Below, one piece after another: positions 41,278 through 50,689 of a DNA stretch of 64,000 nt. The stretch comes from HLUCCA09 sp038745585. GTDB lineage: Bacteria > Pseudomonadota > Alphaproteobacteria > Rhodobacterales > Rhodobacteraceae. Where the stretch lies: positions 496,001-560,000 of the forward strand of contig JBCDLH010000001.1 in the NCBI GenBank assembly GCA_038745585.1, written 5' to 3'. The notes under the pieces were generated by a model. The model saw only the letters and a program-made list of their open reading frames with translations, was not told where the DNA came from and did no database searches. The position numbers and the translations under genes were made by a program. Each line of letters starts with the position of its first letter. Within the stretch, counting starts at the first letter, position 1.

Positions 41278-42474
41278 CTACCGCATCAGCATTTTGAGCT
41301 CGGTCTCCGGGTCTGCGACGAGGGCCGGATCGGGGCTCTTGCCCGCTTCGATCAAGCGCTTGCCTACCATGTAGGCGCGCGGGTCGTTCATCGCGTCGAC
41401 GGCGAGCAACTCCGCCCCGCGATAGTACCAATGCGACGTGCCGGGCCGTGTGACGACATGATCGTAGCCCGTGTTCAGACCGGCGATCTGCAGCTTGAGG
41501 TCGTATTGGTCGGACCAGAACCAGGGTTTCGGATCGTACTCCTCCGCTGCGCCCGCAATGTTTGCAGCCACGCACTCGGCCTGGTCGATGGCGTTCTGCA
41601 CCGACTCCAAGCGGATGCGTGTGCCGCGATAAGGCAGCGAGGCGCAATCGCCGGCGGCCCAGACATGGGGGGCGGAGGTCTGCCCCCGCGCATCGACGCG
41701 GATCCCGTTTTCGACCGCGAGACCGGCGGCTTCGGCAAGCGCTGTGTCCGGGTTGATCCCAATGCCGACGACAACGAGGTCGACAGGGATCTCTGTTGCG
41801 TCGCTCAGCACCGCGGCCGACACCGTCTCCTCACCTGTCAGACGCTCAAGCCCGATCCCCTCGCGGATGCGTACGCCGTGGGAAGCGTGGACATCGCGGA
41901 TGTAGCGCGCGGTCTCGTCGGCCGCGACCCGGCCGAGAATGCGCTCGGCCATTTCAATGAGCGTCACCTCAAGCCCGAGGGACGCAGCAACCGCCGCCGC
42001 TTCGAGCCCGATATAACCGCCGCCGATGATCAAAGCCCGTTGGCCCGCCTGCATCGCCGGCGCCATCGCATCGACATCGGCAAGGTTACGCACGACGTGG
42101 ACGCCGCCGAGATTGCCCCCGATCGCGCCCGGCAGGCGGCGCGGAGAAGAGCCGGTCGTCAACACGAGATCAGAAAAGGTGCGCCGGGTGCCGTCGTCGA
42201 GCATGACGTCCTTCGCCGCAAGGTCGATCGCGGTGGCGCGGGTGCCAAGGCAGAGCTCGATGTCGTTTTCGCCGTACCAAGCTTCGGGCTTTAGAAAGAG
42301 CCGCTCAAGCGCCATCTCTCCTTTGAGATAGGCCTTGGAGAGCGGCGGGCGTTGGTAGGGCGGCACCGGCTCTGCCCCGATGAGCGTGATCGGGGTGTCA
42401 TGGCCCAAAGACCGAAGCTTGGCGATGCAGGCCGCTGCCGCTTGACCTGCGCCGATCACGACCGTTCGAGACAT
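41278..42474 (-). CDS. FAD/NAD(P) ferredoxin reductase-like protein (rhodocoxin/putidaredoxin reductase type)
   Basis: 398-residue flavoprotein. FAD loop TVVIGAGQAAAACIAKLRSL, PYQRPPLSKAYL (rhodocoxin-reductase signature), NAD loop IIGGGYIGLEAAAVAASLGL, and VWAAGDCASLPY near the end. Such enzymes supply electrons from NADH to [2Fe-2S] ferredoxins that feed P450s or ring hydroxylases. No ferredoxin or P450 gene is in the window, so its partner is elsewhere. ATG 42474 (MSRTVV) chosen over a start four codons upstream. Divergent from the peroxiredoxin gene. Confidence 0.93.
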   Translation of the reverse strand: MSRTVVIGAGQAAAACIAKLRSLGHDTPITLIGAEPVPPYQRPPLSKAYLKGEMALERLFLKPEAWYGENDIELCLGTRATAIDLAAKDVMLDDGTRRTFSDLVLTTGSSPRRLPGAIGGNLGGVHVVRNLADVDAMAPAMQAGQRALIIGGGYIGLEAAAVAASLGLEVTLIEMAERILGRVAADETARYIRDVHASHGVRIREGIGLERLTGEETVSAAVLSDATEIPVDLVVVGIGINPDTALAEAAGLAVENGIRVDARGQTSAPHVWAAGDCASLPYRGTRIRLESVQNAIDQAECVAANIAGAAEEYDPKPWFWSDQYDLKLQIAGLNTGYDHVVTRPGTSHWYYRGAELLAVDAMNDPRAYMVGKRLIEAGKSPDPALVADPETELKMLMR

Positions 42475-42566
42475 TCCCAACCCCATTTCCCGTGCGCGTC
42501 TTTTCGCATTCCGGGCGGACCCTACATGTCTCGCGAACCGGGACGCAATCGACGAAGGACCTGATC

Positions 42567-43052
42567 ATGACGCTTGAAGCTGGAATGCGCCTGCCCGACG
42601 CAGACCTCTTACGCATGGGGCCGGACGGGCCTGAAACGGTGACGCTTTCAAGCAAGCTCGGCGGGCGAAAGGTCGTCGTCTTTGCCCTGCCCGGTGCGTT
42701 TACAGGCGTATGCTCGACCGCGCATCTACCGAGCTTTATCCGCACCGCGGACGCCTTCAAAGAGAAGGGTGTTGAGGAAATCATTTGCATCTCCGTCAAC
42801 GATCCGTTTGCGCTTCATGAATGGGGCGCGGCGACGGGCGCGCATGATGCGGGTATCACCCTGTTGGGCGATGCCAGCGGGGACCTAACGCGCAGCCTCA
42901 AGATGGACTTCACCGTCCCGCAGATCGGGCTTTATGGCCGCTCCAACCGTTATGCGCTGCTCGTCGACGATGGCGTTGTTTCGATCGCATCGATCGACGA
43001 GCCTGGCGTGTGCGATGTGTCGACCGGTGAGCGGCTGCTGGAAAAGCTCTAA
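42567..43052 (+). CDS. Peroxiredoxin (Prx5 type)
   Basis: 161-residue thiol peroxidase of the peroxiredoxin-5 group. Peroxidatic Cys is C49 in LPGAFTGVCSTAHLP, a Prx5 signature; a second Cys near the C-terminus (GVCDVSTGE) may be the resolving one. It reduces H2O2 and organic hydroperoxides using thioredoxin or glutathione. ATG 42567 gives the family N-terminus. Divergent from the ferredoxin-reductase-like gene by 92 bp, a region that may hold shared redox-responsive promoters. Confidence 0.94.
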   Translation: MTLEAGMRLPDADLLRMGPDGPETVTLSSKLGGRKVVVFALPGAFTGVCSTAHLPSFIRTADAFKEKGVEEIICISVNDPFALHEWGAATGAHDAGITLLGDASGDLTRSLKMDFTVPQIGLYGRSNRYALLVDDGVVSIASIDEPGVCDVSTGERLLEKL

Positions 43053-43073
43053 GCGGCTCCCACCGGGACCACC

Positions 43074-44816
43074 CTATCCTGCGATCCGCTCTTCGGCGCG
43101 TCGCCGGGCTTGATCAGTCCGCGCGCGGTGGATCTCTGCGACGAGGCGCTGCTTTTCGAGAGGTTTTGACACGTAGCCGTCAAAGCCGAGTGCGAGATAG
43201 CGCTCGCGGTCGCCCTCCATAGCATCGGCCGTCATCGCTAGGATCGTGGTCTTGCGGCACTTGCCCGTGCGGCAGAGCGCCTCGAGCACATCTTCACCGG
43301 TCATTGCGGGCATGTGAATGTCGAGCATCACGATGTCGGACATCTGGGTCTCGAGCATGGCCAGTGCTTCGGGCCCGCTGCTGGCCTCGCGAACGGTGAG
43401 GCCTGACGTGCAAAGAAAGCGTCGGGCAATGAAGCGATTGGTGTGAATGTCGTCGACAATCAGCACGGAGAGCCCTTCGACATCGGCCAAGGGCGTCGCG
43501 GTCCCGTCGGGGCGCAGGATATCGCCCCGCATCGTTTCGATAGGGATCCGAAGGCGCACGGTCGCACCGCCGCCGACGCGATTCTCGATCTCCATGCTGC
43601 CGCCAAGAAGGCTCAGCAATTGCTCGGTGATCGCCATGCCGAGCCCCGTCCCGCCAAGGCGCGCGCGCTGCTGGGCAAGGCCTTGTTGGAATGGAACGAA
43701 AGGACGTTGCAGGAGGGCAGCTTCGAAGCCTGGCCCGGTGTCGCAGACCGTGACAGCGAGGTGATCGGTTCCGTCCGCGTTGGCGACACGCTCCACCTCA
43801 ACGCTGACCGCCCCGTCATTGGTGAACTTCACAGCGTTCGAGATGACGTTCATCACGATCTGACGCAGCCGCAGCGGATCGTAGACGGCCATTTGCGGCA
43901 CATCTCGGAGATCCAGCGTGAACGCGATCCCCTTTTCGCGAGCGAGAGACTCAAACAGGTTGCAAGCGGACTCGATGTCTTCCTGGAGGCGCGCCGGCAT
44001 CGGCGTGACCCGCACCTTTTGCGCCTCGACGGAGGCCATGTCGATCACATCGTCGAGAAGCGCGAGAAGCGTCCGCCCCGAGCGCATCAGCAGGCTGTAA
44101 TAGCTTGGATCGTGCCGCAAGTGCGGCTGTTCCTGAAGGAGGTACCCAACGCCGAGGATGCCATTCAGCGGGGTACGGATCTCGTGGCTCATCGAGGCGA
44201 GAAACTGCGATTTGGCGCGGCTTGCGGCCTCCGCCTTTTCCTCGGCCACCAAAAGCTGACGCACGAGCCCGTTCGTCGTCGCGATGGTATTGGCGAAATA
44301 GCCGAGAAGCCCGACCACGCCACAGGCGAGCATCGCGGACCACGTGTAGTCGCCGGTCTCAACGAAGAGCCAGATGGGTAAGAAGAGGCAGGCGAACACG
44401 AAAGCAAGCGCATTGCCAAAAGCGGCGCGCAGGTAAGGCGCGCGAATCGTCGAGACATTCACCATCCCACCGGCGATGTAGATCATCGCAGACGCTTTTT
44501 CGTGGACTTCGGGCTCCATCCAAAGGAGCGCGCCGGGCACGAGATAGGTCGCACTGTTGAGGAACGACAGCACCGAAAGCAGTGGCGTCGAGATCTGCCC
44601 GCCAGAACGCGTGCGATCGAGAAGACGCCAGAGCGCAAGCTCTGTCAGCAGGTAAGGCACGAGCCAGACCAGCACGAACCAGCTTTCGATCAGATAGGCG
44701 GCGACCGCCATGGCAAAGGCTGCCGCTGCATTGCGCGGGAGACAATCGCGCCACATGCTGCAGCGCAGCTGTTCGAGCTGCTTATCGCGCAGCGCAATGC
44801 GGCGTGCGTCTTGCAT
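43074..44816 (-). CDS. Hybrid sensor histidine kinase with receiver domain
   Basis: 580 residues. N-terminal about 185 residues hold five or six membrane helices with short loops and no recognisable periplasmic sensor. Then dimerisation domain with H211 in FLASMSHEIRTPLNGIL, HATPase with N-box NVISNAVKF (N324/N327), G1 CDTGPGF and G2 GTGLGM, then a receiver domain with phospho-acceptor D499 in VMLDIHMPAMTG. No PAS domain and no HPt, so it depends on a separate phosphotransfer protein. No response regulator is adjacent. Signal probably read within the membrane. Confidence 0.94.
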   Translation of the reverse strand: MQDARRIALRDKQLEQLRCSMWRDCLPRNAAAAFAMAVAAYLIESWFVLVWLVPYLLTELALWRLLDRTRSGGQISTPLLSVLSFLNSATYLVPGALLWMEPEVHEKASAMIYIAGGMVNVSTIRAPYLRAAFGNALAFVFACLFLPIWLFVETGDYTWSAMLACGVVGLLGYFANTIATTNGLVRQLLVAEEKAEAASRAKSQFLASMSHEIRTPLNGILGVGYLLQEQPHLRHDPSYYSLLMRSGRTLLALLDDVIDMASVEAQKVRVTPMPARLQEDIESACNLFESLAREKGIAFTLDLRDVPQMAVYDPLRLRQIVMNVISNAVKFTNDGAVSVEVERVANADGTDHLAVTVCDTGPGFEAALLQRPFVPFQQGLAQQRARLGGTGLGMAITEQLLSLLGGSMEIENRVGGGATVRLRIPIETMRGDILRPDGTATPLADVEGLSVLIVDDIHTNRFIARRFLCTSGLTVREASSGPEALAMLETQMSDIVMLDIHMPAMTGEDVLEALCRTGKCRKTTILAMTADAMEGDRERYLALGFDGYVSKPLEKQRLVAEIHRARTDQARRRAEERIAG

Positions 44817-44935
44817 GGGGCGGGCGGCCTGTTGCTCAAATCGCGTCGACCGACCATGCGCGGCTTACGCGAACGACGCAACTCCACTTCGCGCGATCCG
44901 TGTGCCGTTGCCGTCGCATGCCTGTCGCGATGAGA

Positions 44936-45223
44936 TCAGCCCGCCATGGCGTCCATGGCTTTGGCGAGGGCGACGTCGAGCGGCGAGAGCCCACCGGCGT
45001 CGTGGGTCGTCAAGGTCACCTCAACGGTGCGGTACACGTTGGACCATTCGGGATGGTGATCCATCTTTTCGGCAACTAGGGCTGCTCGGCTCATCCAACC
45101 GAAGGCTTCATTGAAGTCTCTGAACTGAAACGTTTTTGTGATCGCATCTCGGCCATTGACGAGGCTCCACCCAGACGCCAAGAGCGGCTCGAGCATACTT
45201 CGATCATCGAGTTTCTCTGCCAT
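44936..45223 (-). CDS. phhB: 4a-hydroxytetrahydrobiopterin dehydratase (PCD/DCoH)
   Basis: 95-residue pterin-4a-carbinolamine dehydratase, with the hallmark MDHHPEWSNVY active-site motif (two adjacent His and the third ligand nearby) and the RDFNEAFGWMSRAALVAE helix. The family recycles tetrahydrobiopterin after aromatic amino-acid hydroxylases, but bacterial members also appear without hydroxylases. ATG 45223 overlaps the upstream stop as TGATG. Last gene of a ridA-GDPD-FemAB-like-phhB unit; no phenylalanine hydroxylase seen in the window. Confidence 0.94.
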   Translation of the reverse strand: MAEKLDDRSMLEPLLASGWSLVNGRDAITKTFQFRDFNEAFGWMSRAALVAEKMDHHPEWSNVYRTVEVTLTTHDAGGLSPLDVALAKAMDAMAG

Positions 45224-46422
45224 CAATCGTGGTCCTCGCCGGTGCGTTTGAAGGGGCCGTATGACGTCAGGATCTCCTTCTCCTGATCAACGGCACGGGC
45301 CTCAGACTGTAAGTATTCGTCGATGGCGCGGCGGAAATTCGGCTCGCCGATCCAGTGTAGCGAATGCGTATCAACCGGGAGATAGCCCCGCGCCAGTTTG
45401 TGTTCGCCCTGCGCGCCAGCCTCGACAGTTGCCAAACCTTGATCAATCGCGAAGTCGATTGCTTGATAGTAGCAAAGCTCGAAATGAAGGCATGGGTGGT
45501 CCTCGACGCAGCCCCAGTACCGGCCGAAGATCGCCTCGCGGCCGATGAAATTGAGCGCACCGGCGACGTTGCGCCCACCACGCGCAGCGAGAACGAGGAG
45601 CATGTCGTCGCAGAGCGTCTCCTGCGCGATGTCAAAGAACCGGCGCGTCAGGTAGGGCGTGCCCCACTTTCGCGCGCCCGTATCTTGATAGAAGCGCCAG
45701 AAATCGTCCCAATGCCGCGCTTCGATCTCCTCCCCCGTCAGCGCGCAGATTTCACCACCGAATTCGTGTGCAGTGCGGCGCTCTTTGCGGATGTTCTTGC
45801 GCTTGCGCGAGGAGAGATCGGCGAGGAACGCCTCGAAGTCGGCGTAGCCGCGATTTTCCCAGTGAAACTGCTGTGTGCGCCGGTGCAGGAGGCCAAGCTC
45901 TTTGCCGATCTCGACCTCTTCGGCGGTACAGAACGTGGCGTGGATTGTGTCGACGCGATTGTTGTCGGCCAGCTGTGCCGCGCCTTGGAGAAGCGCCGCC
46001 ATGCCGGCGACATCCCAGCCCGGCTTGGTCAGAAAGCGGCGGCCTGTCGCTGGCGTAAACGGCACGGCGATCTGAAACTTGGGATAGTAGCGCCCGCCTG
46101 CCCGCTCATAGGCATGCGCCCAGGAATGGTCGAAGATGTATTCGCCCTGGCTGTGCGACTTGGCATAGAGCGGTGCAGCTCCAACCATCTCGCCATCGGC
46201 GTGGGCGGTCATGTACATCGGCTGCCAGCCTGTCCCCGTGCCGACCGAGCCGGATTGCTCGAGCGCGAGCAGAAACCGGTGCGTTGTAAAGGGATCCATA
46301 GGCCGCCCCCCCTCGGCCGCTTCGGGGCAGGCGCAGGCATCCCAGTCGCCAGCGTCGATCTCGGCGAGCGCACGGTGCATCTGCACCTCGATCTGGACTT
46401 CGGGCTGAGGCTGCGCCGTCAT
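45223..46422 (-). CDS. FemAB/GNAT-like protein (DUF482 family)
   Basis: 399 residues matching the DUF482 (COG3146) acyltransferase group, two GNAT-like folds joined. Conserved segments are YIFDHSWAHAYERAGGRYYPK, LSSRKRKNIRKERR (basic loop), GTPYLTRRFFD, and the end VEAGAQGEHKLARGYLPV. The family is annotated as peptidoglycan or cell-wall related from similarity to FemX, but no function is firmly established. Follows the GDPD gene after 61 bp. Stop overlaps the phhB start by one base (TGATG). Confidence 0.9.
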   Translation of the reverse strand: MTAQPQPEVQIEVQMHRALAEIDAGDWDACACPEAAEGGRPMDPFTTHRFLLALEQSGSVGTGTGWQPMYMTAHADGEMVGAAPLYAKSHSQGEYIFDHSWAHAYERAGGRYYPKFQIAVPFTPATGRRFLTKPGWDVAGMAALLQGAAQLADNNRVDTIHATFCTAEEVEIGKELGLLHRRTQQFHWENRGYADFEAFLADLSSRKRKNIRKERRTAHEFGGEICALTGEEIEARHWDDFWRFYQDTGARKWGTPYLTRRFFDIAQETLCDDMLLVLAARGGRNVAGALNFIGREAIFGRYWGCVEDHPCLHFELCYYQAIDFAIDQGLATVEAGAQGEHKLARGYLPVDTHSLHWIGEPNFRRAIDEYLQSEARAVDQEKEILTSYGPFKRTGEDHD

Positions 46423-46483
46423 GGAGGGCTCTGTCTGGAATGGGGGCTTGCTCGCCGCAAAGGTGGCCCCCGGTCGCGCACCG

Positions 46484-47251
46484 TCAAGCCGGAACGCCAG
46501 GGATGTAGTGCTCGAACGTGATGTTGTCGGCGATCTGGCGGGCCTGCACCTCCTCCGCCGCGCTTTTGATCGTCCAACAGAGGATCGCGCGCCCATCGGC
46601 TTTTAGCTCCGCGACGCGCGCCGAGTGAAGATCGGTCCATTGGTGGCTGATGAAGCTTGCGCCAACTGCTTCGGCGGCTTCGATCCGCGCAAGCGCGCTG
46701 AGGTGCTCGACCGGGAGGGTTGGCCAAGCGTGCGGCCTGAATGCACAGGTGACGAGCCCGCGCGGGCGCTCTGGTGCGGTTTCCGCGACGTGGCGGACCA
46801 TGTCGGGACTGAAAGACATAAACGCAAGCGGACCGTCATAGCCGGAGACATCGTCCGATGCGGCCGCCTCCAGCCGGCCATCGCTCGGCCCCAGCACGCC
46901 GCTTTGGTCTTTCAGTTCGACCAGCAGCGGCACGCGCCCATCGATGAGACGCAGGATTTCTGCGAATGTCGGGACCCCCTCCGCGGTGAAATCAAGGTCG
47001 ATCCTGCCGAGCTCTGCGGCGTCTCGCGCACGCACGGGGCCGTTCTCAGCCGTCAGCCGGTCCAGCTTGTCATCGTGGAACACCATCGCCACGCCATCCG
47101 CCGAGAGCTGCAGGTCGATCTCGATGCCAAAGCCGTGCGCGATTGCCGCCTGCATCGCGGCGCGCGAGTTCTCCGGCGCGCCCGGACCGTGCAACGCGCG
47201 ATGCGCGATCGGACGCGCAAGAAAGCCCGACGGCAGCGCGACGCGCGTCAT
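46484..47251 (-). CDS. Glycerophosphodiester phosphodiesterase family protein
   Basis: 255-residue TIM-barrel GDPD. IAHRALHGPGAPENSRAA contains the catalytic His and the ENS motif; FGIEIDLQLSADGVAMVFHDD gives the metal-binding Glu/Asp and second His; LLVELK the third acidic ligand. GDPD hydrolyses glycerophosphodiesters to glycerol-3-phosphate plus alcohol. No signal peptide, so cytoplasmic. Start ATG overlaps the ridA stop as ATGA. Confidence 0.93.
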   Translation of the reverse strand: MTRVALPSGFLARPIAHRALHGPGAPENSRAAMQAAIAHGFGIEIDLQLSADGVAMVFHDDKLDRLTAENGPVRARDAAELGRIDLDFTAEGVPTFAEILRLIDGRVPLLVELKDQSGVLGPSDGRLEAAASDDVSGYDGPLAFMSFSPDMVRHVAETAPERPRGLVTCAFRPHAWPTLPVEHLSALARIEAAEAVGASFISHQWTDLHSARVAELKADGRAILCWTIKSAAEEVQARQIADNITFEHYIPGVPA

Positions 47252-47712
47252 GCGATCTCAAAGATCCCTTCGATTTCGACCGCCACGCCGAGGGGCAGCG
47301 ACGCGGCCGAGACCGCCGAACGCGCGTGCCGGCCCTTCTCGCCCAGCGCTTCAACCAGGAAATCGGACGCGCCATTGATCACCTTGGGCTGATCGGTGAA
47401 GTCGGGCGTGGAATTGACAAAGCCGGTGAGCTTGACCACGCGCGAAAGCCGCTCGATATCGCCGCCGCAGGCCGCTTTGACCTGGGCCAGCAGCGAGATC
47501 GCGCAGAGCTTGGCCGCCGCGGCGCCCGCGTCGACCTCCATCGTCTCGCCGAGCTTACCCTGGACGAGCCCGTCCGCCCCCAGGCTGATTTGTCCCGAGA
47601 CGTAGAGCGTGCTGCCCGCCTGCACGAAGGGCACATAGTTTGCCGCGGGCGCCGGCGCGTCGGGCAAGGTCACTCCGAGTTCGGTGAGGCGGGTTTCGAT
47701 GGGGCCGGGCAT
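47248..47712 (-). CDS. ridA: RidA/YjgF/Rid family enamine-imine deaminase
   Basis: 154-residue RidA-like protein, larger than the classical 128-residue form and similar to the longer subgroup starting MPGPIETRLTELGV. YVSGQISLG and LSRVVKLTGFVNSTPDF are the typical segments; ARSAVSAASLPLGVAVEIE ends the domain with the usual Arg and Glu of the deaminase site. It clears reactive 2-aminoacrylate made by PLP enzymes. Likely a paralogue in the broad RidA class, so exact substrate is not certain. Leads the operon with GDPD. Confidence 0.9.
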   Translation of the reverse strand: MPGPIETRLTELGVTLPDAPAPAANYVPFVQAGSTLYVSGQISLGADGLVQGKLGETMEVDAGAAAAKLCAISLLAQVKAACGGDIERLSRVVKLTGFVNSTPDFTDQPKVINGASDFLVEALGEKGRHARSAVSAASLPLGVAVEIEGIFEIA

Positions 47713-47894
47713 AGCATTCTCCTGTGGCTCGTGGGTGTGCGGACGCTAGCGGCGCGCGGCCAGCGATGGAAGCCGTCGGACGTGCCCGGAGCAGTGGCAG
47801 CTCTCGGGTGAGCCACGCGTGCCGCCCCGGGTTTCACCGCCCGCGCTGTCGGCGCATAGTCCGCACAACGGGACGCACCGACGAAAGGCGCAGC

Positions 47895-48320
47895 GTGAAG
47901 AGACGTGCCTCTCAACATCAGAATTGCCGCCGACAGCGTGAGCGCACCTGTGCGGCGCTCCTGGCGCTTTGCGGTGTTTTGGGTGCCGCGGCCATGGAGG
48001 CCGTGGCGCTCGATGGGCGCTACAAGCTGACCGAGAGCGCGCAATGCGATGCGGCGAACGATCTGGGACTGCTCCGGATCGAGGACGGAGTTCTCTACGG
48101 CGCCGAGAGCCGGTGCCGCATGACCAACCGTCTGGACATCCGCGACATGAACGGCGCGCTCTTTGACATGATCTGCATCGGTGAAGGGTCCGGTTGGGAG
48201 GAGCGCGCGATCCTCGTGCAAGCGGCGAGTGGTGGGCTCATCCTTGTCTGGGATGGCTATGCTTTCGAATATGAGGCGTGCCCAAAACCGCCGGTTCGGC
48301 CACGCCCGCGTCCAGAATAG
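47895..48320 (+). CDS. Exported protein of unknown function
   Basis: 141 residues from a GTG start at 47895 with a GAAAGG sequence upstream. Basic leader then hydrophobic CAALLALCGVLGAAAMEAVA and likely cleavage before LDGRYKL. The mature part has four or more Cys (QCDAAND, RCRMTN, MICIGEG, YEACPKP), suggesting disulfide bonds in the periplasm, and ends in Pro/Arg repeats (PPVRPRPRPE). No family recognised. Convergent with the PBP1A gene. An earlier in-frame start would extend into Arg-rich sequence and is unlikely. Confidence 0.65.
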   Translation: MKRRASQHQNCRRQRERTCAALLALCGVLGAAAMEAVALDGRYKLTESAQCDAANDLGLLRIEDGVLYGAESRCRMTNRLDIRDMNGALFDMICIGEGSGWEERAILVQAASGGLILVWDGYAFEYEACPKPPVRPRPRPE

Positions 48321-48364
48321 GCGCTCCCTGCGCCGGCGATGTGGGCCGACCGCTTACGCTGCGT

Positions 48365-50551
48365 TCAGTTTCCGAAGAGGCCTTCGAGAACGCCGATAAG
48401 GCCGCGCAGCTCCCGCTCGAGTTGGTTTGCCGGTGGGGGCGGGGGCGCGCGGCGTTGCTGCTCTTGTTGCGGTGTTTGCTGCGCTTGGGCCTGGGCGCTC
48501 GGCTGCGTGGGAACGTCCATGGGCAGGCCGCGGACCTCTCGACCCTCGTGGACGCGCAGCATCGTCTCGCGCCAAATCTCGGCGGGGAGGCCACCGCCGG
48601 TCACGCCCGTAAGGGGCGTATTGTCGTCATAGCCCATCCAAACCCCGGCCACGTAATCGGCGGTAAAGCCGAGAAACCAAGCATCCCGGGCAGCTTGCGT
48701 CGTCCCCGTCTTGCCCGCAGCGGGACGTTCGCCGAGCTCGGCGCGTGCGCCCGTCCCCGCCTCGACGGTGCGCGCCATCATATAGACGAGGCTCCGCGCC
48801 GCTTGTTCGGAAATGACGCGCCGGCCAAAGCCGCCATCCTGGCCCATCAGGGGCTCCGTTTCGCCGCGCAGCGTAATCTGCGTCATGCCATAGGGGAGGA
48901 CGGCGCGGCCGCCATTCAGAAAGCCCGCATAGGCGCCCGTCATTTCCATGAGGGTCGACTCGCTTACGCCGAGCGCGAGTGCCGGCCCGTCGGCGAGGCT
49001 GGATTCGATGCCGAAATCTTCGGCAACCTTCTGGACAACGTCGCGGCCGACGAACTCGGAGATCTTCACGGCGGGGATGTTGAGGCTGTCGGCGAGCGCG
49101 GTCGTTAGCGTGACGCGTCCGGCAAAGTCGCGGCTGTAGTTTTTTGGGCAGTACGCGCCCGAGCCCGGTACGTCGATGCAATAGGGCTCGTCGACGACCG
49201 TGTCGTTTGGCCCATAGCCGAGATCCATCGCTGCGGCATAGATGAACGGCTTGAACGACGAGCCCGTCTGCCGTTTGGCCTGCACCGCCCGGTTGAACGC
49301 GCCGGAGACAGACGTGTCGCGCCCGCCGACCATCGCGCGCACTGCGCCATCGGCCGACATCACGACGATCGCCGCCTGCGCCTCGGAGCCCTCGCGCACA
49401 CGTTCGGCAAAGACGAGCTTCATTGCCTCCTCGGCGGCGAGTTGAATCTCTTGATCGAGCGTTGTCCGGAGGACGAGATCTTCTTGCGCGTCCTCCAAAA
49501 GAAAATCAGGGATCGTGCCGACGACCCAGTCGGCAAAGTACCCGCCGGTCGACTGATCGGCCGCATCCGAAAGCACGGCCGGATTCGCCCGTGCCTCGGC
49601 ATAGGCGGCATCGGTGAGGTAGTCCTGGTCGTGCATCAGACGCAACACGGTCGCCGCGCGACGCTGCGAGCGCTCAAGATCCGCGGTCGGCGCAAAACGC
49701 GAAGGGGCGACGAGAAGGCCCGCGAGCATCGCCGATTGCGGCGGATCGAGCTTGATCGCCGGGATCCCGAAATAGCGCTGGGCCGCCGCTTCGAAGCCGC
49801 GCGCGGAGGCGCCGAGATAGGCACGGTTGAGATACACCGTCAGGATCTCGTCCTTGGTGTAGCGTGCCTCCATCGCCATCGCATAGAGCGCCTCGCGGAT
49901 CTTGCGCCAGATCGTCGTACGCCGGCAATCGGCCTCGTAGGCCGCTTCGCTCTCCCAGTCGCTCGGGTTGTACGGAACGCCGAGGCACAAAAGCTTTGCC
50001 GTCTGCTGCGTTAGCGTCGAGCCGCCATGGCCCGAAAGCGGCCCGCGCCCCTCGCTCAGATTGATCCGCACAGCCGAAGCGATCCCGCGAGGGCTCACCC
50101 CAACATGCCAGTAAAACCGGCGGTCTTCGGTCGCGATGACCGCGTTCTTGAGATGGGGCGAGACCTGATCGACGGTTGAAATCCGGTCAAACTGCTCCCC
50201 GCGCCAGGCATAGACGGCGCCCTCCCTGTCAAGGAGCGTGACAGAACCGCGCGCACGCCCGTCGATCAGTGCGTTAATGTCGGGCAATTGCGCGTAAAAG
50301 TAGAAGACGCCGCCGCCGATGAGCAGGCCGACCAGAACGGCCACACGCCAGAGGAGGCCGATAAAGAGCCGCATCAGAAGGGCAAATGCCGCCGTCAGCC
50401 ATCCCAGGGGCCCGCGCCGCCGCGGCGCCGCTTTGCGGCGCTTCGACGGCGCCTTGGCCGCACGCTTGGGCGCCGGTTTCGCCGCAGCTTTGGACTTGGC
50501 GTACCGCTTGTCGGCTCGTAATTTGGGCTGTTTCCCGCCGGAGGACGCCAT
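48365..50551 (-). CDS. mrcA: Penicillin-binding protein 1A, bifunctional glycosyltransferase/transpeptidase
   Basis: 728-residue class A PBP. A long basic cytoplasmic tail (residues 1-47, Lys/Ala/Pro/Arg-rich) precedes one membrane segment (about 51-86). GT51 domain: E142 in IATEDRRFYWHVGV and GHGGSTLTQQTAK. Transpeptidase domain: S431-S-F-K434 (QTGSSFKPF), S489-L-N491 and K614-T-G616 (AAGKTGTTQ). The C-terminus after about 690 is Gln/Pro-rich, low complexity. Makes glycan strands and cross-links them at the outer face of the inner membrane. ATG 50551 begins the protein; longer frames extend into the glnK upstream region. Confidence 0.95.
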   Translation of the reverse strand: MASSGGKQPKLRADKRYAKSKAAAKPAPKRAAKAPSKRRKAAPRRRGPLGWLTAAFALLMRLFIGLLWRVAVLVGLLIGGGVFYFYAQLPDINALIDGRARGSVTLLDREGAVYAWRGEQFDRISTVDQVSPHLKNAVIATEDRRFYWHVGVSPRGIASAVRINLSEGRGPLSGHGGSTLTQQTAKLLCLGVPYNPSDWESEAAYEADCRRTTIWRKIREALYAMAMEARYTKDEILTVYLNRAYLGASARGFEAAAQRYFGIPAIKLDPPQSAMLAGLLVAPSRFAPTADLERSQRRAATVLRLMHDQDYLTDAAYAEARANPAVLSDAADQSTGGYFADWVVGTIPDFLLEDAQEDLVLRTTLDQEIQLAAEEAMKLVFAERVREGSEAQAAIVVMSADGAVRAMVGGRDTSVSGAFNRAVQAKRQTGSSFKPFIYAAAMDLGYGPNDTVVDEPYCIDVPGSGAYCPKNYSRDFAGRVTLTTALADSLNIPAVKISEFVGRDVVQKVAEDFGIESSLADGPALALGVSESTLMEMTGAYAGFLNGGRAVLPYGMTQITLRGETEPLMGQDGGFGRRVISEQAARSLVYMMARTVEAGTGARAELGERPAAGKTGTTQAARDAWFLGFTADYVAGVWMGYDDNTPLTGVTGGGLPAEIWRETMLRVHEGREVRGLPMDVPTQPSAQAQAQQTPQQEQQRRAPPPPPANQLERELRGLIGVLEGLFGN

Positions 50552-50689
50552 CGGGCTCTCCTCGTCCTGCCTCTGACTCGCAACATTTTCGTTTCGTTGG
50601 GGTGATACCGCGCCGCGCCGGGTTTGAGGAGCCTTCTCGCACAATCTGGGCCTTTTGCTTTTGCCCAATTTTTCATCTCCCACCACCAG

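Noticed and set aside
45223..46422. Calling the DUF482 protein a FemX-like peptidoglycan ligase
   Set aside because: Similarity is at fold level only; no supporting partner such as a tRNA-dependent ligase context.
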